From NCBI RefSeq assembly GCF_022751215.1, contig NZ_JAICDG010000001.1, positions 496,001 through 560,000 on the forward strand: DNA of 64,000 bases. Direction: 5' to 3'. Shown here in pieces: positions 30,859 to 39,383 of the stretch. Positions within the stretch are counted from its first letter, which is position 1. The number at the start of each line of letters is the position of its first letter. Position numbers and translations under genes: made by a program. Origin of the DNA: Actinomadura terrae. Lineage in GTDB: Bacteria; Actinomycetota; Actinomycetes; Streptosporangiales; Streptosporangiaceae. The notes below the pieces were generated by a model, which saw nothing but the letters and a program-made list of their open reading frames with translations, was not told the DNA's origin and did not search any database.

Positions 30859-31286
30859 TTGTGCGTTCGGTGTGACGGGTGTTGCATGTGGTGCGATACG
30901 GACACCCATCCCGAGCTGGGTGTTCTGTTGCGATATGTCCCGAGATGGATAGTTTGCCGGTTTCCTTGGGGAAGAGATTCCGGCCGGGTTCGCCACGCGG
31001 TAACCAACCAACTCGTGATCCGGGACGCTTGTCCGCCTCCCCCTCCCGCGCTCCGTTCGGAGGCTTGGATAGGGGATCGTCACCGTTTGGCAATCTTCCC
31101 AGTTCCTGCTGAGGTGGATTGCATTATCCACAACCGCGTGCCGGGGCTGTGCTTCGCCGCGATGCGCTGGAACAATTGGCGCTCGTGGTTACGCTGGGCC
31201 CGGGGTGGGTTCGGAAAGGGCCACCCAGCACACGACCAGGCACACATGACCGCGCCGACCGGGGGCGAGGCGCGAGCGGAGGCAGG
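30859..31286. other. Relatively AT-rich intergenic region before the secretion-type locus
   Basis: No gene is convincing here; frames crossing it are shadows. It is less GC-rich than its surroundings. It holds two inverted repeats: ACACCCA-TCCCGAGC-TGGGTGT (30902-30923) and GTGGAT-TGCATT-ATCCAC (31114-31131). The second contains TTATCCACA (31124-31132), identical to the consensus E. coli DnaA box. This is the likely promoter region for the locus starting at 31287; no oriT-like nick site was recognised. Confidence 0.5.
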
Positions 31287-32291
31287 ATGGCTCGCAGGTC
31301 GGCCGTTGGACGCGGCCGTGACACCGCCGTGGTGGAGGAGACGCCGGCGCCCGGCCGGGCGCTCGCCTCCTCCGCCGACCCGTGGGACATGCCGGGCCCC
31401 GACCGCCGCCGCGGACGCTCCGGCGGCGACTCCCGCGCCGGACGCTGGGGCGGCTCCGGCGGACGCTGGTGGGTCTGGGTCGGCCGCGCGATCCTGTGGG
31501 CCGTCATCCTCGTCATCCTCGTCAACGGCATCCGCGCGCCCTTCGAACGTTTCACCGCCGACGAGACCACGACCCCGAGCGCACCCAAGCCCGGCAAGAA
31601 CGCGCAGTTCCCGACCAGCGCCGCCGGAGCGTTCGCGCTCCAGTTCGCCAGCGTCTACCTGAACTTCGACCAGAAATACGCCGCGTCCCGCGAGGCGCAG
31701 CTCCGCCCGTTCCTGCCCGACGGCGCCGACGCCCAGTTCGGCTGGAACCGCGTCGGCGGATTGCAGGTGCAATCGGTTCAGGTGGCCGGGGTGGACGCCC
31801 GCGACGCCCACAACGCGACCGTGACGCTGCTCGCCCGCAGCCAGGACAAATGGCTCCGGCTGGCCGTCCCCGTCTACGCCGAGAACGCGGGCTCGCTGGT
31901 CGTGTCCGCGCGTCCGGCGCTGCTTCCCCCGCCCACCAAGGCCCAGCTTCCCCAGGACCGCGTCCAGGACCGCGACACCGCCCTCGAGGCCGAACTACAG
32001 CCGTTCCTCGGTACCTTCTTCCAGAACTACGCCTCCAGCAACCAGTCGGCCCTGTCACGCTTCTCGGACGGGACGACCATCACCGGTCTGGCCAGCACCG
32101 TGACCTTCGTGCAGGTCAAGGAGGTGGTGGCGCCGAAGGGACCCGCCGGTGAGCGCACCGTCACCGCGACGGTCGTGTGGCAGCTGACCGGAGGCGGTGA
32201 GCTGGAGCAGAGCTACCAGCTCATCATGAAGAAGGGAACGACCTGGCTCGTGCGAGACATCCGCGGCACCACGGAAACGAACGCGTCATGA
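31287..32291 (+). CDS. TcpC-like conjugation/secretion protein (VirB8-type fold)
   Basis: The 334-residue protein starts at ATG 31287 after GGAGGCAGG. It has a basic, Gly/Arg-rich cytoplasmic N-terminus, one membrane helix (about residues 60-83), and an extracytoplasmic part with two NTF2-like halves, about 105-205 (FALQFASVYLNFDQKYAASREAQL) and 235-334 (FLGTFFQNYASS...). This two-domain arrangement matches TcpC-family proteins of Gram-positive conjugative elements. It heads a locus of secretion-type genes that runs to 43727. The family assignment is by fold pattern, so moderately secure. Confidence 0.82.
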   Translation: MARRSAVGRGRDTAVVEETPAPGRALASSADPWDMPGPDRRRGRSGGDSRAGRWGGSGGRWWVWVGRAILWAVILVILVNGIRAPFERFTADETTTPSAPKPGKNAQFPTSAAGAFALQFASVYLNFDQKYAASREAQLRPFLPDGADAQFGWNRVGGLQVQSVQVAGVDARDAHNATVTLLARSQDKWLRLAVPVYAENAGSLVVSARPALLPPPTKAQLPQDRVQDRDTALEAELQPFLGTFFQNYASSNQSALSRFSDGTTITGLASTVTFVQVKEVVAPKGPAGERTVTATVVWQLTGGGELEQSYQLIMKKGTTWLVRDIRGTTETNAS

Positions 32292-32348
32292 GACGACAGC
32301 CGGAACCGGCCCCCGACACAACCGCCGACCGAGGAAGGTAGCCCATCG

Positions 32349-32642
32349 ATGCTGCACCACGTCATGGCGTCGATTCCGCACGAACTCCTGGCGGCGCCGA
32401 CACAGAACAATGACGAACTCAAGACCGACCAGCTCGCCGACTGGCTCCGCCAGATATTCGGCCCCCTGTTCCTGGTGATCGTCTCCATTGTGGCGATCTT
32501 CTTCCTCTTCACGCGCGAGATCACGCGTTTCGTACAATTCATCGTCCTGGCGATCGGAATCGGAGTGGTCTTCTACGTGCCGAACATCATCGAGACCACG
32601 GCCAAGGCGATAGCCAAGGCCCTGGGAGTGGACGTCAGCTGA
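32349..32642 (+). CDS. Small two-helix membrane protein (TcpD-like position)
   Basis: The 97-residue protein has a polar N-terminus, two membrane helices (about residues 38-55 and 61-80) and an amphipathic C-terminal helix. Size, topology and position between the TcpC-like and TcpE-like genes match TcpD-type components of Gram-positive conjugation systems. Sequence similarity cannot be judged by eye for such a short hydrophobic protein. It starts 57 nt after the TcpC-like gene. Confidence 0.75.
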   Translation: MLHHVMASIPHELLAAPTQNNDELKTDQLADWLRQIFGPLFLVIVSIVAIFFLFTREITRFVQFIVLAIGIGVVFYVPNIIETTAKAIAKALGVDVS

Positions 32643-32716
32643 ACTCCACACCGGCGGACTCGGACGGCCCCCCGTCCGCGGCCCGGCAGACGACACTGTG
32701 CTAGGGGAGTAGGGGC

Positions 32717-35700
32717 GTGGAACTACGCACGTACACGAGCATCTGGCGCATCGAGAAGCGGCTTTACAAGCTGTACGACCTGCGGCTTCCGATGCCGCTG
32801 CCGCTGGTCCAGATCGGTGTGTTCGCGGGCGTGTTCGTGCCCTGGATCGTGCTGCTGCGCTTCGTCGGCATCCCCTTCGAGTCGCCCTGGCACGTCCTTT
32901 ACATCGTCCCCCCGGCCGTCCTGACCTTCCTGGCCACCCGGCCGGTCATCGAGGGCAAGCGCCTCACCGAACTGCTGCTCTCCCAGAGCCGCTACTTCGC
33001 CGAGCCCCGCACCTGGTGCCGCCTCACCCCGATCCGCGAACCCCGCGAGGTCGTGATCGTCGCCCGCGTCTGGCGCCGACCCGCCCTGCCCGCGCCCGAC
33101 CCGGCCAAATCCCGCCGCCGCAAGCGCAAGGCCGCCCCCGAACCCGAGGTGGCCCCCGCCCCCGCGGCCCCGGTCGTCCCGCGCCCGTCCGCGGCCCCGG
33201 CCCCCCAACCCCTGGCCGTATACGCCGCCCAGCGCGCGGCCGCCCCCGCCCCGCCACCCCCTTTCGCCCCCGCCGAGAGCGTCCCGGTCGCAGACGTCCC
33301 CGTCGCGGCCCCTCGCCCGCCCAAGCCATGGCGCCGCACCACCCGCGACATCTCCCACGAGGACGACGTCCTCGTAGGCTCCCCGACCCTGGAAGGCCCC
33401 CCGGCGACCCCGCACCTGGAGGCCCCCGGCTCAGGCAAACGCGCCCTGGCGTCCGGCGTCCGCCGCCCCGGCGAACCCACCGAGTTCTGGCAGGCAACCC
33501 CCCCACAACACGCGCCCGAACCGCCCGCCCAGCAAACCCCGCAACCCCACGCCCCGGCCCCCCACGAGCCCACGCCATCCAAGTCCACTCCTCGCGAGCC
33601 GGGACCCCGAGAGGTCGGCCCGCGCGAGCCAGCGCCTCACCAGCCCTGGTCGTCCAAGCCTGCGCCGAGCAACTCGGAGCCAGGCGAATCCGCACCGCGC
33701 GAGGCCGAGCCGTCTAATCCCGCCCCTAGCGGATCGGGATCGCGTGAGGTGGGACCGCGTGAACCTGCGCCCCACCAGCCCTGGTCTCCCAAGTCTGCGC
33801 CGCGCAAGGCAACGCCCCGCGAGCCCGCCCCGCCGGAGCCGGGGCCGCGTGAGCCCGCGGCCCAGGCCCCGCCCCGCCAGCCAGTGCGCAATGAGTCCGC
33901 GCCGCGCGAGGTCAGGCCCCCCGAATCCGGGTCCTCTGGCTCCGTGCCGCGCGAGATCACGGCACCTGAGTCCGCGCCCCGAGAGCCGTGGTCACCTGAG
34001 CCCGCACCGCGCAGGTCGGAGACAGCCGAGTCTGCGTCGCGCGAGCCTGAGGCCAGCGAGCCCGCAGCCCAAACCACTCCCCGCGAGCCTGGGGCCCAGC
34101 AGCCCGCATCCCGCGAGTCCGAGCCTGCTCCTAGCGGCTCGGGACCGCGCGAGGCCGCACCTCCTGAGTTCGGGTCGAGCGAGCCCTCCCCCCGTGAACC
34201 GGAGGCACGCGGGCCCGCAGCCCAGGCGCCGCCCCGCGAGTCCGCACCGCGCGAGGTCGAGCCCTCTGAGCCCAGTCCTCGCGAGCCGGGATCTCGCGAG
34301 GTTGGGACGCGTGAGCCTGCGCCTCACCAGCCCTGGTCTCTCAAGTCTGCGCCGCGCCCGGCACCGCCACGCGAGTCCGGCCCGGTTGAGTCGGGGCCGC
34401 GTGAGCCTGCGGCCCAGGCCCCGCCCCGCCAGCCTGTGCGCAATGAGTCCGCGCCGCGCGAGGTCAGGCCCCCCGAATCCGGGTCCTCTGGCTCCGTGCC
34501 GCGCGAGGTCACGGCACCTGAGTCCGCGCCCCGAGAGCCATGGTCGCCTGTGGCTCCACCGCGCGGGTCGGAGGTACGCGAGCCTGCACCATCCGAGTCC
34601 GCTCCGCGCGAGCCTGCGGCCCAAGCCACTCCCCAAGAGCCTGCGGCCCAGGAGTCCGCGCCCCGCGAGTCCGAGTCGTCTGAGTCTGCTTCTCGCGAGT
34701 CTGGGTCGCGTGGGACGGAAGCGGAGGGGTGGGTGTCGCGCAAGTCCACGCCGCGCGAGTCGTCCGCCCGTGAGCCGGGGGCACGTGAGTCTGCGGGCCA
34801 GGCCGCGCCTCGCGAGGCTGCGCCCCGTGAGGCCACAGCGCGCGTGGTCAGGCCGCCTGAGTCGGCTCCGCGTGAGGTTGCGGGACCTGAGTCTGCGCCC
34901 CGAGAGCCGTGGTCGACGGAGCCTGCACCGCGTGGGTCGGAGGCACGCGAGTCCGCGCCGCCCGAGTCCGCTCCGCGTAAGCCTGCGGCCCAAGCCACGC
35001 CCCACGAGCCTGGGCCACGCGAATCCGCGCCGCGCGAATCTGGGGCCGTGCCGCGTGAGCCGGGGCCACGCGAGGCCGCGCCGCGTGAGCCTTTGTCCCG
35101 TGAGTCCGCTCCGCGTGAGGTCGGGCCGCAGGGGGGCGCGCCGCAAGGGTTCGGGGATGCTGAATCCGGGCGGCGTGGGGCGGACGTAGGCGGGTCTGCC
35201 CCATGGGGGCCTGCGCCGCAGGCCACTCCGCGCGAGCCTGTGGCCAGCGAGGCTGCTCCTGGGGGTCGTCAGGGCGTTCCGGAGGGGACGCGGCCGTCTG
35301 TGCCCGCTCGGGAGAGTCAGGGCGACGGCGGCGGGCCGTGGGCGCCTCAGCGGGGGCAGCGGCCTGCCGCGTCGCCTCGGGCGGGGCGCTCGTCGCAGGG
35401 GGAGCCCGGCGACAAGAAGGTCGCGGGGTGGAAGAACACTCCGCCCGCGCCTGAGCAGCCGGGGGAGCCTCCGATCACTCGGCCGGACGTTCCGATGGTG
35501 CCCGGGGCGTTCGGGGCGCGGCCGCCCGCCGAACCGCCGCGGAAGGAGCCGCCGAAGCCGTGGTCGAAGGGGCTGTCCAAGCCCGCGCGTCCGGGCGAAC
35601 CCCGTCCGCCCGCGCCGCCTCAGCCACCGGTTCCGCAAGCACCGGCCGCGCAGCCGCCGGTTCCGCAGGCGCCGGCTGCTCAGGCGCCGGCGCCGCCTCA

Positions 35701-36748
35701 GCAGCATGGGGCCGTGCCGTACTCGCAGGGGCAGCCGTCGCCGGACGAGCAGGCGCCGCCGCGTGAGGTACGGTCGGGGCCCGCGTCGCCGGTGCGGCCG
35801 AGGCCGCTGCCGCCGCCGCCCGCGCCGCCGCCGTCCGGGCCCGCGATCACGCCGCCCGATCCGGAGCACGAGGTCACGGCGGGGGGTCTGCGGAGGCTCA
35901 TCCAGGCCGTCGGCGGCGGACACGGGGACGTCGACGGCGACTACCAGATGCGGCTCCAGCAGCCGTTCCAGGGAACGCGCCACATCGTCGTGCTCGGATG
36001 CACGGGCGGTGCCGGGCAGACCGTGACCGCGCTGATGCTCGGGCACACCTTCGCCCAGCACAATGGGGAGCCGATCGTCGCGATCGACGTCAACCCCGGC
36101 CCGGGGGCGCTCGCCCGGCGGACGCGCAGCGAGACCAACGAGACGCTCACCGGGCTCATCACGCGCGCCGACCAGGTGGGCAGCCTGACCGCGATGCGCC
36201 GGTACACCTCGCAGGCCAAGTCCGGCCTCGACGTGGTGGCGGCGGGCAAGAACCCGCTCCAGGCGCTGGACGACCGCGACTACGCCCTCGCGATCCGGAC
36301 GATCGACAAGTTCTACTCGGTGACGCTGCTGGACGCGGCGGCCGCCGTCGTCGCGCGGGTGCTGCCCTACGCCGACCAGATCGTGCTGGTCGCGCCCGCC
36401 AGCGCCGACGCGCCGCGCGCGGTCGCGATGACGTTCGAGTGGCTGGACGGGCACGGCTACGAGGAGCTGCGGTCCCGGGCGGTCACGGTCATCAACGGCG
36501 TCAGCCGCCGCAGCATGGACGACGTCGAGCAGGCCGAGGCCGTGGCGCGGGGCCGCTGCCGGGCGCTCGTCCGCATCCCGTGGGACGATCACCTCAGCAT
36601 GGACCGCGCCCCCCGCAACGAGCTGAAGTCGTTGCGCGCGCCGACGCGGCGTGCCTATCTTGCCCTCGCCGGCGTGGTCGCCGGCGGCTTTACCGTCGTG
36701 CCCGAGCGTTACCAGGAGCTTCAGCAGGAGCAGGAGGCCACCCGATGA
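32717..36748 (+). CDS. TcpE-type membrane protein fused to MinD/ParA-like domain via Pro/Arg/Glu-rich repeat
   Basis: The 1343-residue product has three parts. Residues 1-125 match the TcpE family: an amphipathic start (YTSIWRIEKRLYKLYD), two adjacent membrane helices (about 28-75) and a conserved post-membrane segment. Residues 126-1055 are disordered and built from repeats such as APREP, GPREV and PHQPWS. Residues 1056-1343 have a MinD/ParA-like fold with VVLGCTGGAGQTVTALMLG at about 1090-1108 in the P-loop position, AIDVNPGPGALARR in switch I position and LVAPASADAPRAV. The P-loop lysine is replaced by Gln and the MinD signature lysine by Thr, so ATP hydrolysis is doubtful. The GTG start follows GGGGAGTAGGGG. 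The repeat explains long shadow frames on both strands. Confidence 0.85.
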   Translation: MELRTYTSIWRIEKRLYKLYDLRLPMPLPLVQIGVFAGVFVPWIVLLRFVGIPFESPWHVLYIVPPAVLTFLATRPVIEGKRLTELLLSQSRYFAEPRTWCRLTPIREPREVVIVARVWRRPALPAPDPAKSRRRKRKAAPEPEVAPAPAAPVVPRPSAAPAPQPLAVYAAQRAAAPAPPPPFAPAESVPVADVPVAAPRPPKPWRRTTRDISHEDDVLVGSPTLEGPPATPHLEAPGSGKRALASGVRRPGEPTEFWQATPPQHAPEPPAQQTPQPHAPAPHEPTPSKSTPREPGPREVGPREPAPHQPWSSKPAPSNSEPGESAPREAEPSNPAPSGSGSREVGPREPAPHQPWSPKSAPRKATPREPAPPEPGPREPAAQAPPRQPVRNESAPREVRPPESGSSGSVPREITAPESAPREPWSPEPAPRRSETAESASREPEASEPAAQTTPREPGAQQPASRESEPAPSGSGPREAAPPEFGSSEPSPREPEARGPAAQAPPRESAPREVEPSEPSPREPGSREVGTREPAPHQPWSLKSAPRPAPPRESGPVESGPREPAAQAPPRQPVRNESAPREVRPPESGSSGSVPREVTAPESAPREPWSPVAPPRGSEVREPAPSESAPREPAAQATPQEPAAQESAPRESESSESASRESGSRGTEAEGWVSRKSTPRESSAREPGARESAGQAAPREAAPREATARVVRPPESAPREVAGPESAPREPWSTEPAPRGSEARESAPPESAPRKPAAQATPHEPGPRESAPRESGAVPREPGPREAAPREPLSRESAPREVGPQGGAPQGFGDAESGRRGADVGGSAPWGPAPQATPREPVASEAAPGGRQGVPEGTRPSVPARESQGDGGGPWAPQRGQRPAASPRAGRSSQGEPGDKKVAGWKNTPPAPEQPGEPPITRPDVPMVPGAFGARPPAEPPRKEPPKPWSKGLSKPARPGEPRPPAPPQPPVPQAPAAQPPVPQAPAAQAPAPPQQHGAVPYSQGQPSPDEQAPPREVRSGPASPVRPRPLPPPPAPPPSGPAITPPDPEHEVTAGGLRRLIQAVGGGHGDVDGDYQMRLQQPFQGTRHIVVLGCTGGAGQTVTALMLGHTFAQHNGEPIVAIDVNPGPGALARRTRSETNETLTGLITRADQVGSLTAMRRYTSQAKSGLDVVAAGKNPLQALDDRDYALAIRTIDKFYSVTLLDAAAAVVARVLPYADQIVLVAPASADAPRAVAMTFEWLDGHGYEELRSRAVTVINGVSRRSMDDVEQAEAVARGRCRALVRIPWDDHLSMDRAPRNELKSLRAPTRRAYLALAGVVAGGFTVVPERYQELQQEQEATR
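33841..33993 (+). repeat. 153-bp direct repeat, copy 1
   Basis: This 153-bp unit inside the Pro/Arg/Glu-rich region recurs at 34393-34545 with about four mismatches, exactly 552 bp (184 codons) away, so frame is kept. It encodes about residues 375-425 of the fusion protein. Such identity shows a recent duplication of a larger block. Confidence 0.88.
34393..34545 (+). repeat. 153-bp direct repeat, copy 2
   Basis: This is the second copy of the unit at 33841-33993, encoding about residues 559-609. Differences are single bases, for example GAGATC versus GAGGTC and CCGTGG versus CCATGG. Confidence 0.88.
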
Positions 36749-36897
36749 GCGCCCCTCGCGGGCATGCAGCGACGGCACGCGCGTCCCTTGCGGGCGCGCC
36801 TGATCTTGCTGGCCGTCCGGACGTCAAACACTCCCCCGGGCAGCCCTTCACCGGGCGCGGGGCACCGGGAGAATCAGTGGTCGGGAGGACGGGATGA
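36745..36897 (+). CDS. Possible 50-residue small protein coupled at both ends
   Basis: An ATG at 36745 overlaps the stop of the TcpE/MinD-like gene (ATGA). The frame runs 50 codons to a TGA that overlaps the ATG of the VirB4-like gene (36894). The peptide is basic, Gly/Pro-rich and without membrane segments. It fills the whole 145-bp gap exactly, and in this locus genes abut by ATGA. It may be a real small protein or only a translation bridge; no family is recognised. Confidence 0.4.
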   Translation: MSAPRGHAATARASLAGAPDLAGRPDVKHSPGQPFTGRGAPGESVVGRTG

Positions 36898-39383
36898 GCA
36901 AGGCCAGCCGGCTGGCGGTGCGGTACTTCGACGACCGCGTGCTGCTCACCGACAACGCCGCCTGGGCCTACTTCCGGCTGCCCACGGTGTCGTATGAGTT
37001 CACCACCGGTGAGGAGCGCGAGGCGCTCGCCACCAACATCACGATCGCGCTCGCGGGCATCCGCATGCAGGACGCCGAGATCCACCTGCGGATCGCGCAC
37101 CGGACGTATCCGGCGGCGGAGTGGGCGCTCGCGCTGGACCGGACGTCCGACGCCGGGTCCGGATGGCGGGAGTACCTGGAGGAGACCTACGCCCACGTGT
37201 GGGCCAAGGACTTCTGGACCAAGGAGGTCTACCTCGGCGTGCGGCTCGGGCCGCGGGGGATGGGCGCGCACCTGTCCGGCGGCGTCCTGTCGCAGCTCCT
37301 CGGGTTCTACAAGCGCAGCGAGAGCGTCCTCGGCGTGCACGACGACGCGGTCGACAAGCGGGAGATCGCGCGCTGGACGGAGCAGGCCGAGCGGATCGGG
37401 CGCGCGCTCGGCGGGTCGGCGCTGTACGCGCGGCACGCCACGGCCACCGAGGTCGCGTGGCTGTTCCAGCACGCGGTGACCGGGTCGCTGGCCGACCCGC
37501 CGCCCTCGGCGGTGCCGCGCCGGACGTGGGGCAAGGGCGAGATCGAGTCGCTGGTCGAGGGCGCCATCCACAACGGGCGCTCCTACCTGCGGGTCGAGCA
37601 GCCGAACTTCACGGGCGCGGGCGGCGGCGCGACCGCCGCGTCCTACGTGGCCTACCTGTCGTTCGCGCGGTTCCCCGACGCGATGCCGTTCCCGGACGGC
37701 GAGCCCTGGTTCCACTACGCCGACGCGCTGCCGTTCCCCGTCGAGGTCAGCGCGCGGATGAAGCTCGTCCCGCCGGCCAAGGCGTCCAAGGACGTGTCGC
37801 GCAAGCTCGCGCACGCCCGCGACATGGACCAGCACATCCGCGAGGCGGGCGCGGAGGCGCCGATCGCGCTGGCGGAGCAGATCGACGCGGCGCGGATGCT
37901 GGAGCACGGCATCACCAAGGAGCGGCTGCCGTTCGTGTACGGGTGGCACCGGCTGATCGTGTCCGCGCCGACCGAGGACCTGCTCGCCCAGCGGGTGGAC
38001 GCGGTGGTGGAGCACTACCGCGACATCGGCATCGACGTGGTCAACTCGACCGGCGACCAGTTCTCGCTGTTCCTGGAGTCGCTGCCCGGCGACCGGATCC
38101 GGCTGAACGCCTACGCGCAGCGCCAGCCGCTGCGGACGATCGCGGGCGGGATGCCGGTCGCGACCGTCGACCTCGGCGACCGCCCGGACGAGAACGACGA
38201 GGGCTGGATCGGCCCCTACATCGGCGAGACGCTGGGGCGGGCCCGGTCGATCGTCCACTTCGACCCGCTGGTCGCCGCGGCGCGCAACCGTCCGACGGCG
38301 GTGGCGATCACCGGTGAGCCGGGCGGCGGCAAGACCACGCTCGCGCTGCTGCTGATCTACCAGATGGCGCTGCGCGGCGTCACGGTCGCGGCGATCGACC
38401 CGAAGGGCGACGCCGAGTCGCTGGTGGAGCTGCTGCGGGCGCGCGGGCGCAAGGCGCGCGTCCTGCCGCTCGGGTCGGCGGCGCCCGGCCTGCTCGACCC
38501 GTTCTCGTTCGGCGACGACCTCGCGGCGAAGAAGACGATGGCGACCGAGACGCTGCGGCTGCTGCTGCCGCGCATGTCGGAGGAGCGCGAGTCCGCGATG
38601 ATCCAGGCGGTCGGCGCGGTCGCCAACGGCGAGCGCCCCTCGCTCGGCCGCGTCGTCGACCACCTGGAGGCCGCCGCCGACCCCGCGTCCAAGAACCTCG
38701 GCGCGGTGCTGCGCTCGATGTCGGAGATGCGGCTCGCGCGGCTGTGCTTCGACCCGTCCGGCGGCGAGCGCATCGACAGCGCCGGCTGGACGACCGTGTT
38801 CACGCTCGGCGGGCTCACGCTGCCCGACGTCTCCATCAACCGCGAGGACTACTCCTACGAGCAGCGGCTGTCGGTCGCGCTGATGTACCTGGTGTCGCAG
38901 TTCGCGCGGCGCCTCATGCACGGCCTCGACCGGCGGCTGCCGAAGGCCATCTTCCTGGACGAGGCGTGGGCCATCACCTCCACACCCGAGGGCGCGAAGC
39001 TCGTGCCCGAGGTGTCGCGGATGGGGCGGTCCCGCAACACCGCGTTGATCCTGGTCTCGCAGAACGCCGGCGACCTGCTGAACGAGCAGGTGACCAACTG
39101 CCTGTCGTCGGTGTTCTGCTTCCGCTCCACCGAACGGGTGGAGGTGGCCGACGTCATGTCGCTTCTCGGGGTGGAGGCGTCTGACGAGCACAAGGCCGTG
39201 CTGCGCAACCTCGGCAACGGCGAATGCATCTTCCGCGACCTCGACGGCCGTGCGGGACGCATCGGCGTCGACCTGATATCCGAGGAACTGCGGCGCTGGC
39301 TGGACACCAACCCGACCCGGTCGCATCCGGGCGCGTCCGAACTCACCACCGCGGGGGCGAAGGCCGAGGAGGTCCGTCGATGA
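36894..39383 (+). CDS. VirB4-type conjugation ATPase
   Basis: The 829-residue protein has an N-terminal membrane-interacting half and a C-terminal RecA-like ATPase domain. Walker A is GEPGGGKTTLAL (about residues 473-484) and Walker B AIFLDEAW (about 685-692), followed by SRMGRSRNTALILVSQNAGDL and a conserved Gln. This is the layout of VirB4/TcpF-type ATPases that energise type IV secretion assembly; actinobacterial homologues are called SCO6880-family proteins. ATG 36894 follows GGGAGGACGGG. Its stop overlaps the next gene's ATG. The domain is intact, unlike the MinD-like domain upstream. Confidence 0.9.
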   Translation: MSKASRLAVRYFDDRVLLTDNAAWAYFRLPTVSYEFTTGEEREALATNITIALAGIRMQDAEIHLRIAHRTYPAAEWALALDRTSDAGSGWREYLEETYAHVWAKDFWTKEVYLGVRLGPRGMGAHLSGGVLSQLLGFYKRSESVLGVHDDAVDKREIARWTEQAERIGRALGGSALYARHATATEVAWLFQHAVTGSLADPPPSAVPRRTWGKGEIESLVEGAIHNGRSYLRVEQPNFTGAGGGATAASYVAYLSFARFPDAMPFPDGEPWFHYADALPFPVEVSARMKLVPPAKASKDVSRKLAHARDMDQHIREAGAEAPIALAEQIDAARMLEHGITKERLPFVYGWHRLIVSAPTEDLLAQRVDAVVEHYRDIGIDVVNSTGDQFSLFLESLPGDRIRLNAYAQRQPLRTIAGGMPVATVDLGDRPDENDEGWIGPYIGETLGRARSIVHFDPLVAAARNRPTAVAITGEPGGGKTTLALLLIYQMALRGVTVAAIDPKGDAESLVELLRARGRKARVLPLGSAAPGLLDPFSFGDDLAAKKTMATETLRLLLPRMSEERESAMIQAVGAVANGERPSLGRVVDHLEAAADPASKNLGAVLRSMSEMRLARLCFDPSGGERIDSAGWTTVFTLGGLTLPDVSINREDYSYEQRLSVALMYLVSQFARRLMHGLDRRLPKAIFLDEAWAITSTPEGAKLVPEVSRMGRSRNTALILVSQNAGDLLNEQVTNCLSSVFCFRSTERVEVADVMSLLGVEASDEHKAVLRNLGNGECIFRDLDGRAGRIGVDLISEELRRWLDTNPTRSHPGASELTTAGAKAEEVRR

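Noticed and set aside
28017..30875. 952-codon plus-strand frame
   Set aside because: It crosses the rmuC and ychF genes in another frame and shows no domains.
29479..31131. 550-codon minus-strand frame
   Set aside because: It runs antisense to ychF and through its terminator; composition is that of a GC3 shadow.
30745..31286. tRNA or integrase attachment site marking a mobile element edge
   Set aside because: No cloverleaf, CCA end or direct repeat shared with the right end of the locus was seen.
33744..35189. 481-codon plus-strand frame inside the repeat
   Set aside because: It is a second reading of the repeat region and has no start signal; it mirrors the repeat structure of the real frame.
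33992..36778. 928-codon open frame on the minus strand
   Set aside because: It lies opposite the Pro/Arg/Glu repeat of the TcpE/MinD-like gene. Biased codons there contain no stop codons on several frames; the translation is Arg/Leu repeats without domains.
36690..39326. 878-codon minus-strand frame
   Set aside because: It is a shadow of the VirB4-like gene. The plus strand has Walker motifs and a ribosome binding site; the minus frame has neither.
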